Of a stretch of DNA of 54,412 nt, positions 16,342 to 24,142 are shown piece after piece; within the stretch, counting starts at the first letter, position 1, and each line of letters opens with the position of its first letter. The notes beneath the pieces are model-generated. The model had not been told where the DNA came from. It ran no database searches and saw only the letters and a list, made by a program, of their open reading frames with translations. The stretch is taken from assembly GCA_913056525.1 (NCBI GenBank), contig CAJXLO010000004.1, positions 1-54,412 of the forward strand, read 5' to 3'. Position numbers and translations under genes: made by a program. The stretch is from an uncultured Psychroflexus sp. Lineage in GTDB: Bacteria > Bacteroidota > Bacteroidia > Flavobacteriales > Flavobacteriaceae.

Positions 16342-19300
16342 TATTTTGTGATTTCTTGTTCTACGGGCACTTCTTTTTTAGGTAATTGAAGTTTACTTAA
16401 TTTTTTTACAGCTTTTTCTATACTATCAGTAGCTTTAAAGGACATCAAAAGTCTTAGACCATTACGTGTTTCCTTTTGTTTCATTTCCCCTAATTGCGGA
16501 TTTTCCTGAACGATCTGTAAGATATGGGTGAATGCGCGACTTTTATAAAAACGCGATTCCTGATCGGCAATAAAGTATCCGATGAGCTTATGGTTCTTTA
16601 AGACGATCTTTTCCATGCCGATGTCTTTGGCTATCCATTTAAGCTCAACAGTTTTCAAAAGATCTTCAGCTTGCGATGGTAGGTCGCCAAATCTGTCCTG
16701 GAGTTCATTTCTAAATTCAGCTAATTGTTGTTCATTTTCCAGCTCGTTCAGTCTGGTGTATAAGTTTAACCTTTCCGTGATATTGTTCACGTAATCATCC
16801 GGGAAAAGCAAGCTAAGATCAGTATCTATCTGTGGTTCCCTGACAAAGGTTTCATCTTCATATTCTTTCTGATGATAAACATCCTGAAACTCATTTTCTT
16901 TAAGTTCGTTTATCGCTTCATTAAGGATCTTTTGATAGGCATCAAAGCCTATCTCGTTGATAAAACCGCTCTGTTCGCCACCTAAAATATCGCCGGCGCC
17001 ACGGATCTCCAGATCTTTCATCGCAATGTTGATACCGCTTCCCAGGTCTGAGAACTGCTCAATAGCTTGTAGTCTTTTGCGTGCATCGTCGCGAACAACG
17101 CTCATAGGAGGCGTGATCATGTAGCAAAAGGCCTTTTTGTTACTTCTTCCCACGCGACCGCGCATTTGATGGAGGTCTGATATCCCAAAGTTCTGCGCAT
17201 CATTAATAAAGATCGTATTAGCGTTAGTTACATCTAAGCCGTTTTCAATGATCGTGGTCGAGACCAGGATATCATATTCATTATCGATGAACTTCAGCAT
17301 CAGGCTTTCCAGTTTCTTGCCGTCCATTTGCCCATGACCGATACCTATACTGGCATCCGGAACAATACGTTGTAAGAATCCGGCGACTTCCTCAATGTTT
17401 TCTACGCGGTTATTGATAAAGAAAACCTGACCACCGCGCTCTATTTCGTAGGATACCGCATCGCGGATAACTTCTTCTGAAAATCGGATCAGCTGCGTTT
17501 CTATAGGATATCGATTTGGCGGTGGCGTCTTAATAGTTGATAGATCTCTGGCTGCCATCAAACTAAATTGTAAGGTTCGCGGAATAGGCGTTGCTGTGAG
17601 CGTTAAAGTATCCACATTTGCCTTAATGGTTTTAAGCTTGTCTTTAACGCTAACGCCAAACTTTTGTTCTTCATCTATGATGAGCAAACCTAATTCTTTA
17701 AACGCAACATTTTTATTCACCAGTTGGTGCGTACCGATAACGATATCTACCGCACCGCTTTTTAAGCCTTCTAAAACATTCCTTCTTTCTTTAGCAGTTC
17801 TAAATCGGTTGAGATAATCAATGTTAACTGGGAAGTCTTTTAAGCGTTTTCTAAAAGTATTATTATGCTGGAAGGCTAGAATGGTCGTTGGCACCAGGAC
17901 GGCGACCTGTTTCCCGTTATCAACAGCTTTAAAAGCTGCTCTTATCGCCACCTCAGTTTTCCCAAAACCAACATCGCCACATACCAGCCGGTCCATAGGT
18001 TGCGGGCTTTCCATATCTTCTTTCACGGCTTTTGTAGCACTGCTCTGGTCTGGCGTATCTTCGTAAAGAAAAGAGGCTTCCAGCTCATGTTGTAAATAAG
18101 AGTCCGGCGCATAAGCAAAGCCTTTATTCATCTTGCGTTTCGCGTAAAGTTTTATCAGATCAAAAGCGATCTTCTTCACACGTGTCTTGGTCTTTTTCTT
18201 GAGGTTTTTCCAGGCTTTGCTACCTAACTTATAGATTTTAGGCACCTTAGCATCTTTACCGCTGTATTTAGATATTTTATGTAACGAGTGAATGCTAAGA
18301 TAAAGCACATCGCGCTCGCCATAGATCAGTTTTACGGCTTCTTGCTTATTGCCGTCGTTATCTATCTTTTGTAATCCGCCGAACTTCCCGATACCGTGAT
18401 CAATATGGGTCACATAATCGCCTACATTAAGATCGGTCAATTCCTTTAAGGTGATCGCCTGCTTTTTAGCATAGCCGTTCTTAAGATGAAAACGGTGGTA
18501 ACGGTCGAACAATTGATGATCGGTATAACAGGCCAATTTCACATCCCGATCGATGAATCCCTGATGCAAATTGATCAAACTGGTCTTATAATGTACGGTT
18601 TGTTCTTGTTCCTGGAAAATATCATGGAAGCGTTTGACTTGTTTTTCACTGGAACAACAGATATGATTCGTAAAACCTTCCTCGTGATTTTCCTGCAGGT
18701 TTTCCATGATCAGCTCAAAGTTCTTGTTGAACGATGGCTGCGGAATGATATTAAATTGATATTCTTTGAAGAAGGAAAATGATGAACTTGCTGAGGATTT
18801 GAAGAAGAAGCGCTTGTAATCTTCCAGTTGACTTCTTAGTAGCTGTGCATTGCAAAAAAGGTCTTCCGGACGTTGATGTTTGATATCCTTGCTGAGCTCA
18901 TTAAATGCTGACACAGCTTTATTGAACATTTCATCTAACTTATCGTTCAATAAGTGAAGGTCTTCTATGAAGACAGCGGTGTTGTCAGCAATGTATTCCA
19001 GGAAGGAAACCCGTTTTTCATCTACCAGTTTACCTTCCACGTTCGGCATGATGCTGATCTTTTTCTTTTTCTTTACAGAGAGTTGTGACTCGATATCAAA
19101 GGTGCGCAAACTTTCTATTTCATCGCCAAAGAACTCTATCCTGAACGGATGATCATGGCTGAATGAGAACACATCGATAATACCGCCACGAACCGAAAAT
19201 TCGCCGGGTTCGGTTACAAAATCAACCCGTTCAAAATGGTATTCAAATAAGGCTTCATTGATAAATTCACTATCGATCTCCTGACCTACTTTTAGTTCTA

Positions 19301-19730
19301 AGATACTTTTGTTCAGCTCTTTTTTAGTGATCACCTTTTCAGAAAGTGCTTCCGGATAAGTTAGGATAACCGATGGCTTCTTTCTGGAGTTGATCCGGTT
19401 AAGGACCTCAGCGCGGAGCAACACGTTCGCATTGTCGGTTTCTTCTATTTGATACGGTCGCCTGTAACTTCCCGGATAGAACAAGACATCTTTATCGTTT
19501 ATCAAGCGTTCCAGGTCGTTCAGGTAGTAAGCCGCCTGTTCTTTATCTTCCATGATGATCAGAAGAGGAATGTCTGTATTCTCAAAAAGTTTAGTGATCA
19601 GTAATGACCGTGCACTGCCTATCATTCCTTTAAGTAAATAAGGATGCGGCTGCGAGTCATTTAGATCAGCAGTGATTGCCCTTAAATGTGGATGATCAGC
19701 ATAAAAGGCTTGAATGTCTTGTTGGCTCAT
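16341..19730 (-). CDS. mfd: Transcription-repair coupling factor
   Basis: ATP-dependent translocase that removes stalled RNA polymerase and recruits UvrA to lesions. The 1129-residue protein has the UvrB-like N-terminal modules and the RNA-polymerase-interaction domain around residue 435 (LNVGDYVTHIDHGIGKF). The RecG-like motor has Walker A CGDVGFGKTE near 580 and a DEEQ box (LLIIDEEQKFGV) near 685. TLTATPIPRTLQFS and motif VI QMRGRVGRS follow, then the C-terminal TRCF domain. The start at 19730 is 5 nt from a promoter box, which suggests little or no 5-prime leader. Confidence 0.97.
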   Translation of the reverse strand: MSQQDIQAFYADHPHLRAITADLNDSQPHPYLLKGMIGSARSLLITKLFENTDIPLLIIMEDKEQAAYYLNDLERLINDKDVLFYPGSYRRPYQIEETDNANVLLRAEVLNRINSRKKPSVILTYPEALSEKVITKKELNKSILELKVGQEIDSEFINEALFEYHFERVDFVTEPGEFSVRGGIIDVFSFSHDHPFRIEFFGDEIESLRTFDIESQLSVKKKKKISIMPNVEGKLVDEKRVSFLEYIADNTAVFIEDLHLLNDKLDEMFNKAVSAFNELSKDIKHQRPEDLFCNAQLLRSQLEDYKRFFFKSSASSSFSFFKEYQFNIIPQPSFNKNFELIMENLQENHEEGFTNHICCSSEKQVKRFHDIFQEQEQTVHYKTSLINLHQGFIDRDVKLACYTDHQLFDRYHRFHLKNGYAKKQAITLKELTDLNVGDYVTHIDHGIGKFGGLQKIDNDGNKQEAVKLIYGERDVLYLSIHSLHKISKYSGKDAKVPKIYKLGSKAWKNLKKKTKTRVKKIAFDLIKLYAKRKMNKGFAYAPDSYLQHELEASFLYEDTPDQSSATKAVKEDMESPQPMDRLVCGDVGFGKTEVAIRAAFKAVDNGKQVAVLVPTTILAFQHNNTFRKRLKDFPVNIDYLNRFRTAKERRNVLEGLKSGAVDIVIGTHQLVNKNVAFKELGLLIIDEEQKFGVSVKDKLKTIKANVDTLTLTATPIPRTLQFSLMAARDLSTIKTPPPNRYPIETQLIRFSEEVIRDAVSYEIERGGQVFFINNRVENIEEVAGFLQRIVPDASIGIGHGQMDGKKLESLMLKFIDNEYDILVSTTIIENGLDVTNANTIFINDAQNFGISDLHQMRGRVGRSNKKAFCYMITPPMSVVRDDARKRLQAIEQFSDLGSGINIAMKDLEIRGAGDILGGEQSGFINEIGFDAYQKILNEAINELKENEFQDVYHQKEYEDETFVREPQIDTDLSLLFPDDYVNNITERLNLYTRLNELENEQQLAEFRNELQDRFGDLPSQAEDLLKTVELKWIAKDIGMEKIVLKNHKLIGYFIADQESRFYKSRAFTHILQIVQENPQLGEMKQKETRNGLRLLMSFKATDSIEKAVKKLSKLQLPKKEVPVEQEITK

Positions 19731-19735
19731 CGTTG

Positions 19736-19743
19736 CAAAGATA
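19736..19743 (-). promoter_or_regulatory. -7 box directly in front of mfd
   Basis: TATCTTTG on the minus strand with only 5 nt (CAACG) before the mfd ATG. One of four boxes in the window placed 4-5 nt from an ATG. Confidence 0.5.
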
Positions 19744-20281
19744 ATGAAGAATATCCCTCAAAAATCCTTTTAGAACTTAGTTAACTTCTATCATTCAGGG
19801 TTCTTTTTTAAAACGAATGGCACTTATTACGAAATGCGACCTCTGAGACGGTCATTTTAAAAGATCAAAAAGCTCACAACCTGAAACCATGGTTGTAGAT
19901 AAAGCTATAACCATCCATGCCAACATTAGGGTCAGCGGACCTTTAGTTGCCAGGGGTTTTTAAATAGTTTGATATTGTCATCAAATAATCGATAATAAAA
20001 AACAGTATCACGCTAGTAAACTGCCATATATTTAAAAATTGATAAGAGGTCAACTGATCTGTAGGAGTATATCGATGTAACCTCAGCTGTTCGATCATAA
20101 GCTTTGCGAACCTAATAAGAAAAAATTACCTCAGCTGTGAGATAACGGCTATGCGAAATTCGCCTTCCGTCCGTTAGGCTGGCAACTTCGCACTATGAAA
20201 AACAACCACCGGATCGTTTAAATATTGATAAAAAACAAGACATTCAACAGGATGATGGTACTTAAATTATAATTTAGCCTT
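19744..20281. other. Long non-coding gap between mfd and the DNA ligase gene
   Basis: About 540 bases without a convincing gene on either strand. It holds an imperfect duplicated segment (20080-20109 and 20128-20157) and an inverted pair TGCGAA/TTCGCA at 20152-20157 and 20188-20193 that encloses a smaller GCCT/AGGC stem. It also has a short dyad CAACC/GGTTG near 19879-19896. No TAnnTTTG box for the ligase gene was found. Confidence 0.5.
20080..20157 (+). repeat. Imperfect direct repeat, two units about 30 bp long, 48 bp apart
   Basis: Both units start with ACCTCAGCTGT (20080-20090 and 20128-20138) and end in a GC-T-TGCGAA-like block 19-20 nt later. The internal sequence is partly conserved (GATCATAAGCTTTGCGAA versus GATAACGGCTATGCGAA). 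Confidence 0.5.
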
Positions 20282-21874
20282 ATGAAGCAATTTGCCCATC
20301 TTATCGCTACGATAGACCATTCCAACAAAACAAGCGTCAAAGTCAATGCGCTGGCTGATTATTTTAATAAAGCAACGGATGCGGATAAAGTATGGACGAT
20401 CGCTATCTTATCGCATCGCCGGCCACCAAGACCGGTCAACAGTACACAGATCAGGCATTGGGCGGCAGAACAAGCAAAAATTCCCTTATGGCTGTTTGAA
20501 GAATCCTATCACATTGTAGGCGATCTGGCGGAAACCGTTGCGCTGGTATTACCGGATCATCAAAAAGAAAATCAGCAATCGCTTTCTCAAATTATTCAGG
20601 ATATCATCGATCTTAAACCTTATGAAGAAGCTGATAAAAAAAAGTACATGCTTAACATGTGGGATCGGCTGGATTATTATGAACGATTTGTGTTTACCAA
20701 GCTCATTACCGGCGGTTTCAGGATCGGTGTGAGTCAAAAACTGATGACCAGAGCTTTATCGCAAGCAACGGATATCGAAGAAGATGTCTTAGCCTTTAAA
20801 TTAATGGGCGACTGGAAACCGGCTGAAATAAGCTTTGACCAACTTATCTTAGCGCCAGATGATCAGGCGTCGCTGTCCAGACCTTATCCGTTTTATCTGG
20901 CCTATGCCATAGAAGACAGTACGCAAGAGGAAAAAGCAGCGGATTATTTTTTTGAACACAAATGGGATGGTATTCGCGCACAGATAATCATTCGCGATGA
21001 CGAAATTTTCATCTGGAGCCGCGGCGAAGAATTAGTAACCGATCGATATCCGGAATTACACCAACTGAAAGAAAAATTGCCGAATGGAACGGTTTTAGAC
21101 GGCGAAATACTTCCATTTCCCGATGGAGAATTAGGGAGTTTTAAAGATCTACAACAGCGTATCGGTAGAAAAAAAGTATCTAAAAAATTGCTAAAAGATG
21201 TTCCGGTGATCTTCAAGACCTATGATATCTTAGAAGATGAAGGGCAAGATATTCGGCAAGTTCCCTTTGAAGAGCGAAGGCATCGGCTGGAAAAAAAAGT
21301 GCAGGAAGCCTTGCGATCAACTGATATTCTTCATCTAACCCAAGTTTATAGCTTTCCGGATTGGTCATCGGCAGCAAAAGAAAGAGCCAGAGCGCGGGAA
21401 TTCCGGTCAGAAGGATTGATGGTCAAGAAAAAAGACGGCGTTTATCGCGTAGGACGAAAAAAAGGAGATTGGTGGAAATGGAAGTCCGATCCGCTGACCA
21501 TTGATGCGGTGTTGATCTACGCGATGCGCGGTCACGGCCGTAGAAGCAACTTGTTTACAGATTACACTTTTGCTGTTTGGGATGAGGCTAAACAGAATTT
21601 GATCACCTTTGCTAAGGCATATTCCGGCTTGACCGACAAGGAGTTTAGACAAATGGATGCCTGGATCAAAAAGAACACCATCGATAAGTTTGGTCCGATC
21701 AGAAGCGTCACGCCACATCATGTTTTTGAGATTGCCTTTGAAGGAATAGCTTATTCCAGGCGCCATAAAAGTGGCGTTGCGACCCGTTTTCCCAGAATTC
21801 AGCGCTGGCGAACCGATAAACCGATAGAAGAAGCCAACACTTTATCCGAATTAAAACAGATGATCCCGGATTGA
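20282..21874 (+). CDS. ATP-dependent DNA ligase (Lig B/C type)
   Basis: Seals nicks in DNA with ATP, separate from the essential NAD-dependent LigA. The 530-residue protein has an N-terminal DNA-binding domain, then the adenylation domain with nucleophile Lys227 in EHKWDGIRAQ. Further nucleotidyltransferase motifs follow (VLDGEILPF; FKTYDILEDEGQD; FRSEGLMVKKKDG; WWKWKSDPLTIDAVL) and a C-terminal OB fold. This class usually sits with a ligase-associated exonuclease, an Lhr-like helicase and a phosphoesterase, and none of them is here. It is isolated between two long gaps with repeats, suggesting transfer or loss of its partners. Confidence 0.9.
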   Translation: MKQFAHLIATIDHSNKTSVKVNALADYFNKATDADKVWTIAILSHRRPPRPVNSTQIRHWAAEQAKIPLWLFEESYHIVGDLAETVALVLPDHQKENQQSLSQIIQDIIDLKPYEEADKKKYMLNMWDRLDYYERFVFTKLITGGFRIGVSQKLMTRALSQATDIEEDVLAFKLMGDWKPAEISFDQLILAPDDQASLSRPYPFYLAYAIEDSTQEEKAADYFFEHKWDGIRAQIIIRDDEIFIWSRGEELVTDRYPELHQLKEKLPNGTVLDGEILPFPDGELGSFKDLQQRIGRKKVSKKLLKDVPVIFKTYDILEDEGQDIRQVPFEERRHRLEKKVQEALRSTDILHLTQVYSFPDWSSAAKERARAREFRSEGLMVKKKDGVYRVGRKKGDWWKWKSDPLTIDAVLIYAMRGHGRRSNLFTDYTFAVWDEAKQNLITFAKAYSGLTDKEFRQMDAWIKKNTIDKFGPIRSVTPHHVFEIAFEGIAYSRRHKSGVATRFPRIQRWRTDKPIEEANTLSELKQMIPD

Positions 21875-22195
21875 TTGAAGTAAATATTGCGCACTATTTT
21901 CCTGCCGATAAATTTATAATATAAGCAAAATAGGTTCTCTTCAATAAATTTTAAATCTGCTAATATTCTTAAATGAGTAAATATACTATACTAAATCCAT
22001 AATTCACCGTCTCTTCGAGTGTTTTTAATTATCGACGTTAGGAGATAAATAAATACCGGTGCTTCGGGGTTCCTCCTTATCAGTCAAACAAAACACTTGC
22101 CTATGCTGGCTAGGCAGGCCCGATATGATGTTAAACAATTGTAATTCAAGATGATAAGCAATTAATTTCAATAGCTCCGAAACTTCATTAATAAA
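21875..22195. other. Non-coding gap after the DNA ligase gene
   Basis: About 320 A+T-rich bases between convergent genes. It contains the hairpin at 22098-22116. A reading frame of 57 codons without a stop continues past the lipoprotein stop on the minus strand (22025-22195), but it has no start of its own and runs through the hairpin. I see no gene. Confidence 0.5.
22098..22116. repeat. Short hairpin TGCCTA-7-TAGGCA
   Basis: Perfect 6-bp inverted repeat with a 7-nt loop, followed by GGCC. It resembles the TGCCTGCC-type interspersed palindromes that I recall from flavobacterial intergenic regions. It may also serve as a weak terminator between the convergent ligase and lipoprotein genes. Confidence 0.4.
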
Positions 22196-22759
22196 TTATC
22201 GGATGATCAGGAATTGCGAACGTTCATCGCCGTTTATTTCGCCTAAACGGGCATCGAAAGTAAATTGCCATTTTTTAGCCGGTATTTCATAGATCGACCA
22301 TTTGTTCATTTGATCATCTATTAGTTTTCCATCTGGATAAGTGGCTTTGATCTTTTTTAATGAAGATTGGACACTGATGCTTTTGTTTGTTTTGATATCG
22401 GGATGAATGGCAATGATGGCTTTGATCTTTTGATTTTCCTTTTTAAGAATGGCAAAGACCGGTTCATTTTTATAGGAATACAGCCTTGCTTTTCCACCAC
22501 CATCAAACCCAAAGAAACTTGCATCTACCTTACTTTTAATAAGGTTGATATTACTGTTCAGCTTTCCATCATCAAGCTCATCTTTGATCAGCAAGTTTCC
22601 CAGACCTCCATTTGTAGCGATGATCTCATCTATAACAGCATCTGTTTTTTCTACGGGTTCATGCTTTTTTGTATGCTTATCATCAGATGCCTTCTTTTTC
22701 TTAAAGATGCCACAAGAAGCAACAAGCAGAAGAAAAAATACTGGAACGACTATTCTCAT
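22196..22759 (-). CDS. Lipoprotein of unknown function
   Basis: A 187-residue protein with a lipoprotein signal (hydrophobic stretch then VASC, lipidated Cys16), a Lys/Glu-rich linker, and a compact domain of about 150 residues containing DASFFGFDGGGKARLYSY and ending in beta-like segments. No family recognised. The start overlaps the deacetylase stop by four bases (ATGA), so it is the last gene of the DUF2723 operon and is probably placed in the envelope with the products of that operon. Confidence 0.7.
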   Translation of the reverse strand: MRIVVPVFFLLLVASCGIFKKKKASDDKHTKKHEPVEKTDAVIDEIIATNGGLGNLLIKDELDDGKLNSNINLIKSKVDASFFGFDGGGKARLYSYKNEPVFAILKKENQKIKAIIAIHPDIKTNKSISVQSSLKKIKATYPDGKLIDDQMNKWSIYEIPAKKWQFTFDARLGEINGDERSQFLIIR

Positions 22760-23382
22760 TGTTGTAGCCCTTTAAATAGAAATCCTTTTTTAGTATACAT
22801 TTCTAAGAACTTAGGAAGCGTGTATTGCATGTTATCAGCCGCTTTGACACTATCGTGGAAAACAATGATGCTTCCTTTTTTCAAGTTCGTAGTCGCATTT
22901 AGGAGGCATTCTTCCGGGCGGATGCTCTTATCATAATCTTTGCTCAACACATCCCACATGATCAGCTCATAGTTCATAGCTAACAATTCCTGGGCTTGTT
23001 TGTTCTTCATCCTTCCATAAGGAGGTCTCACAAGTCGGGTTTCCACACCATGTTCAAGGAATAGGCTATGGGTTTCCTCTACAGAGCTAAGATAACAGTC
23101 CGTTGTGGTTTTCCATCCGTTTTCATGCGCATAGAGATGATTTCCTATGGAGTGACCTTCAGCGACACATCTTTTAAAAATGGAAGGATGTAAGTTAACG
23201 TTCTTTCCGATGCAAAAAAAGGTCGCTTTGGCATTATATTGAGCGAGGATATCCAGGGTCCATTCTGTTACCTCAGGTGTAGGTCCATCATCAAAAGTGA
23301 GATAGATTTCTTTTTGATCGGTCTGAATATTCCAGGTTCTTTTAGGGAAAGTTCTTTTCAACAGGCGTGATGTCGTGTTCAT
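22756..23382 (-). CDS. Polysaccharide deacetylase (NodB homology domain)
   Basis: Predicted carbohydrate esterase family 4 deacetylase that removes N- or O-acetyl groups from a glycan. The 208-residue protein has YLTFDDGP (general base and metal Asp31/Asp32), the metal histidines His82 and His86 in GNHLYAH, and RPPYG near 117-121, so the active site looks complete. No clear signal peptide is present, so it is cytoplasmic or uses a non-standard N-terminus. It lies 10 nt after the basic-tailed gene and overlaps the lipoprotein gene. Its substrate could be peptidoglycan or a surface polysaccharide. Confidence 0.88.
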   Translation of the reverse strand: MNTTSRLLKRTFPKRTWNIQTDQKEIYLTFDDGPTPEVTEWTLDILAQYNAKATFFCIGKNVNLHPSIFKRCVAEGHSIGNHLYAHENGWKTTTDCYLSSVEETHSLFLEHGVETRLVRPPYGRMKNKQAQELLAMNYELIMWDVLSKDYDKSIRPEECLLNATTNLKKGSIIVFHDSVKAADNMQYTLPKFLEMYTKKGFLFKGLQQ

Positions 23383-23392
23383 CCTTAAATAT

Positions 23393-24136
23393 CTACAACT
23401 TCACATCAAACCATATTTCCACCGGGGATCTGTTTATCGTAATGGTCGTGGTGTTATTTTGTTGCATTCCGCGTCTCTGTCTTCCTCTTCGCCCCATTCG
23501 TCCGCGTCCCATCCGTCTAGACATCCTGTTGGCCGCGCTTGCTGTCCTTCTACGTTGTTTTACCGGTATCGTTCCTGATTCTATGCCTATTTTGAAAGCA
23601 TCTACCTGATCAGGGTTTTCCGGGTTGATCAGCTTTTTTGGCACTTCTAATCTATAGTGCACCACATCATCTTCATCTAAACGGACTTCACCTTTGACCT
23701 CTAAGCTGTTAAGTAGGATATTGAATATACGTTCCTTTCCATAATACCCATACTCGGCCTCATCTTTGATGTTCTTTAAGACGAGCTGGTAGTCGATCTC
23801 CTGATTCCTTCGTTTGGCCTGAAGTTCTTTTTGCTCTTCCTCATCAAGCCCTATTTCCGTTCTGATGCCTATGGGATAATTGATATAGATATCATCCCTC
23901 TTTTTCATTTCTTCATTGAAATAGATGTTCAGCCCAAGTTGCTCCATGAGCTTGACCAGTCTATTATTTTCACTGGAGAACTTTAGGACAATACGATTTC
24001 CATTTTCGTATACCTTAAAGTTAATATCCCTTTCATTGTGAAATACCGTATCCTTCTCCAGGTTCCGCGCTTTTGCTCCCAATATGACAAGTATCAGCAT
24101 GGAAGCCGTTACTAACTGTTTACTTAACTTTTTCAT
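23393..24136 (-). CDS. Exported protein with Arg-Met-Gly-rich segment
   Basis: A 247-residue protein with an N-terminal signal peptide (MKKLSK, hydrophobic core, cleavage near GAKA). A charged domain of about 170 residues follows, rich in Glu and Lys and with beta-like pattern. Then comes a very basic low-complexity stretch at about 198-222 (RRMGRGRMGRRGRQRRG), followed by Asn/Thr-rich sequence and a final VEIWFDVKL strand. No family recognised. The basic stretch could bind an anionic glycan or nucleic acid. It lies between DUF2723 (6-nt gap) and the deacetylase. Confidence 0.65.
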   Translation of the reverse strand: MKKLSKQLVTASMLILVILGAKARNLEKDTVFHNERDINFKVYENGNRIVLKFSSENNRLVKLMEQLGLNIYFNEEMKKRDDIYINYPIGIRTEIGLDEEEQKELQAKRRNQEIDYQLVLKNIKDEAEYGYYGKERIFNILLNSLEVKGEVRLDEDDVVHYRLEVPKKLINPENPDQVDAFKIGIESGTIPVKQRRRTASAANRMSRRMGRGRMGRRGRQRRGMQQNNTTTITINRSPVEIWFDVKL

Positions 24137-24142
24137 TATCCA

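Noticed and set aside
22025-22195. 57-codon minus-strand frame continuing past the lipoprotein stop
   Set aside because: It has no own start, its translation passes through the TGCCTA hairpin, and a frame of this length is expected now and then in A+T-rich DNA.
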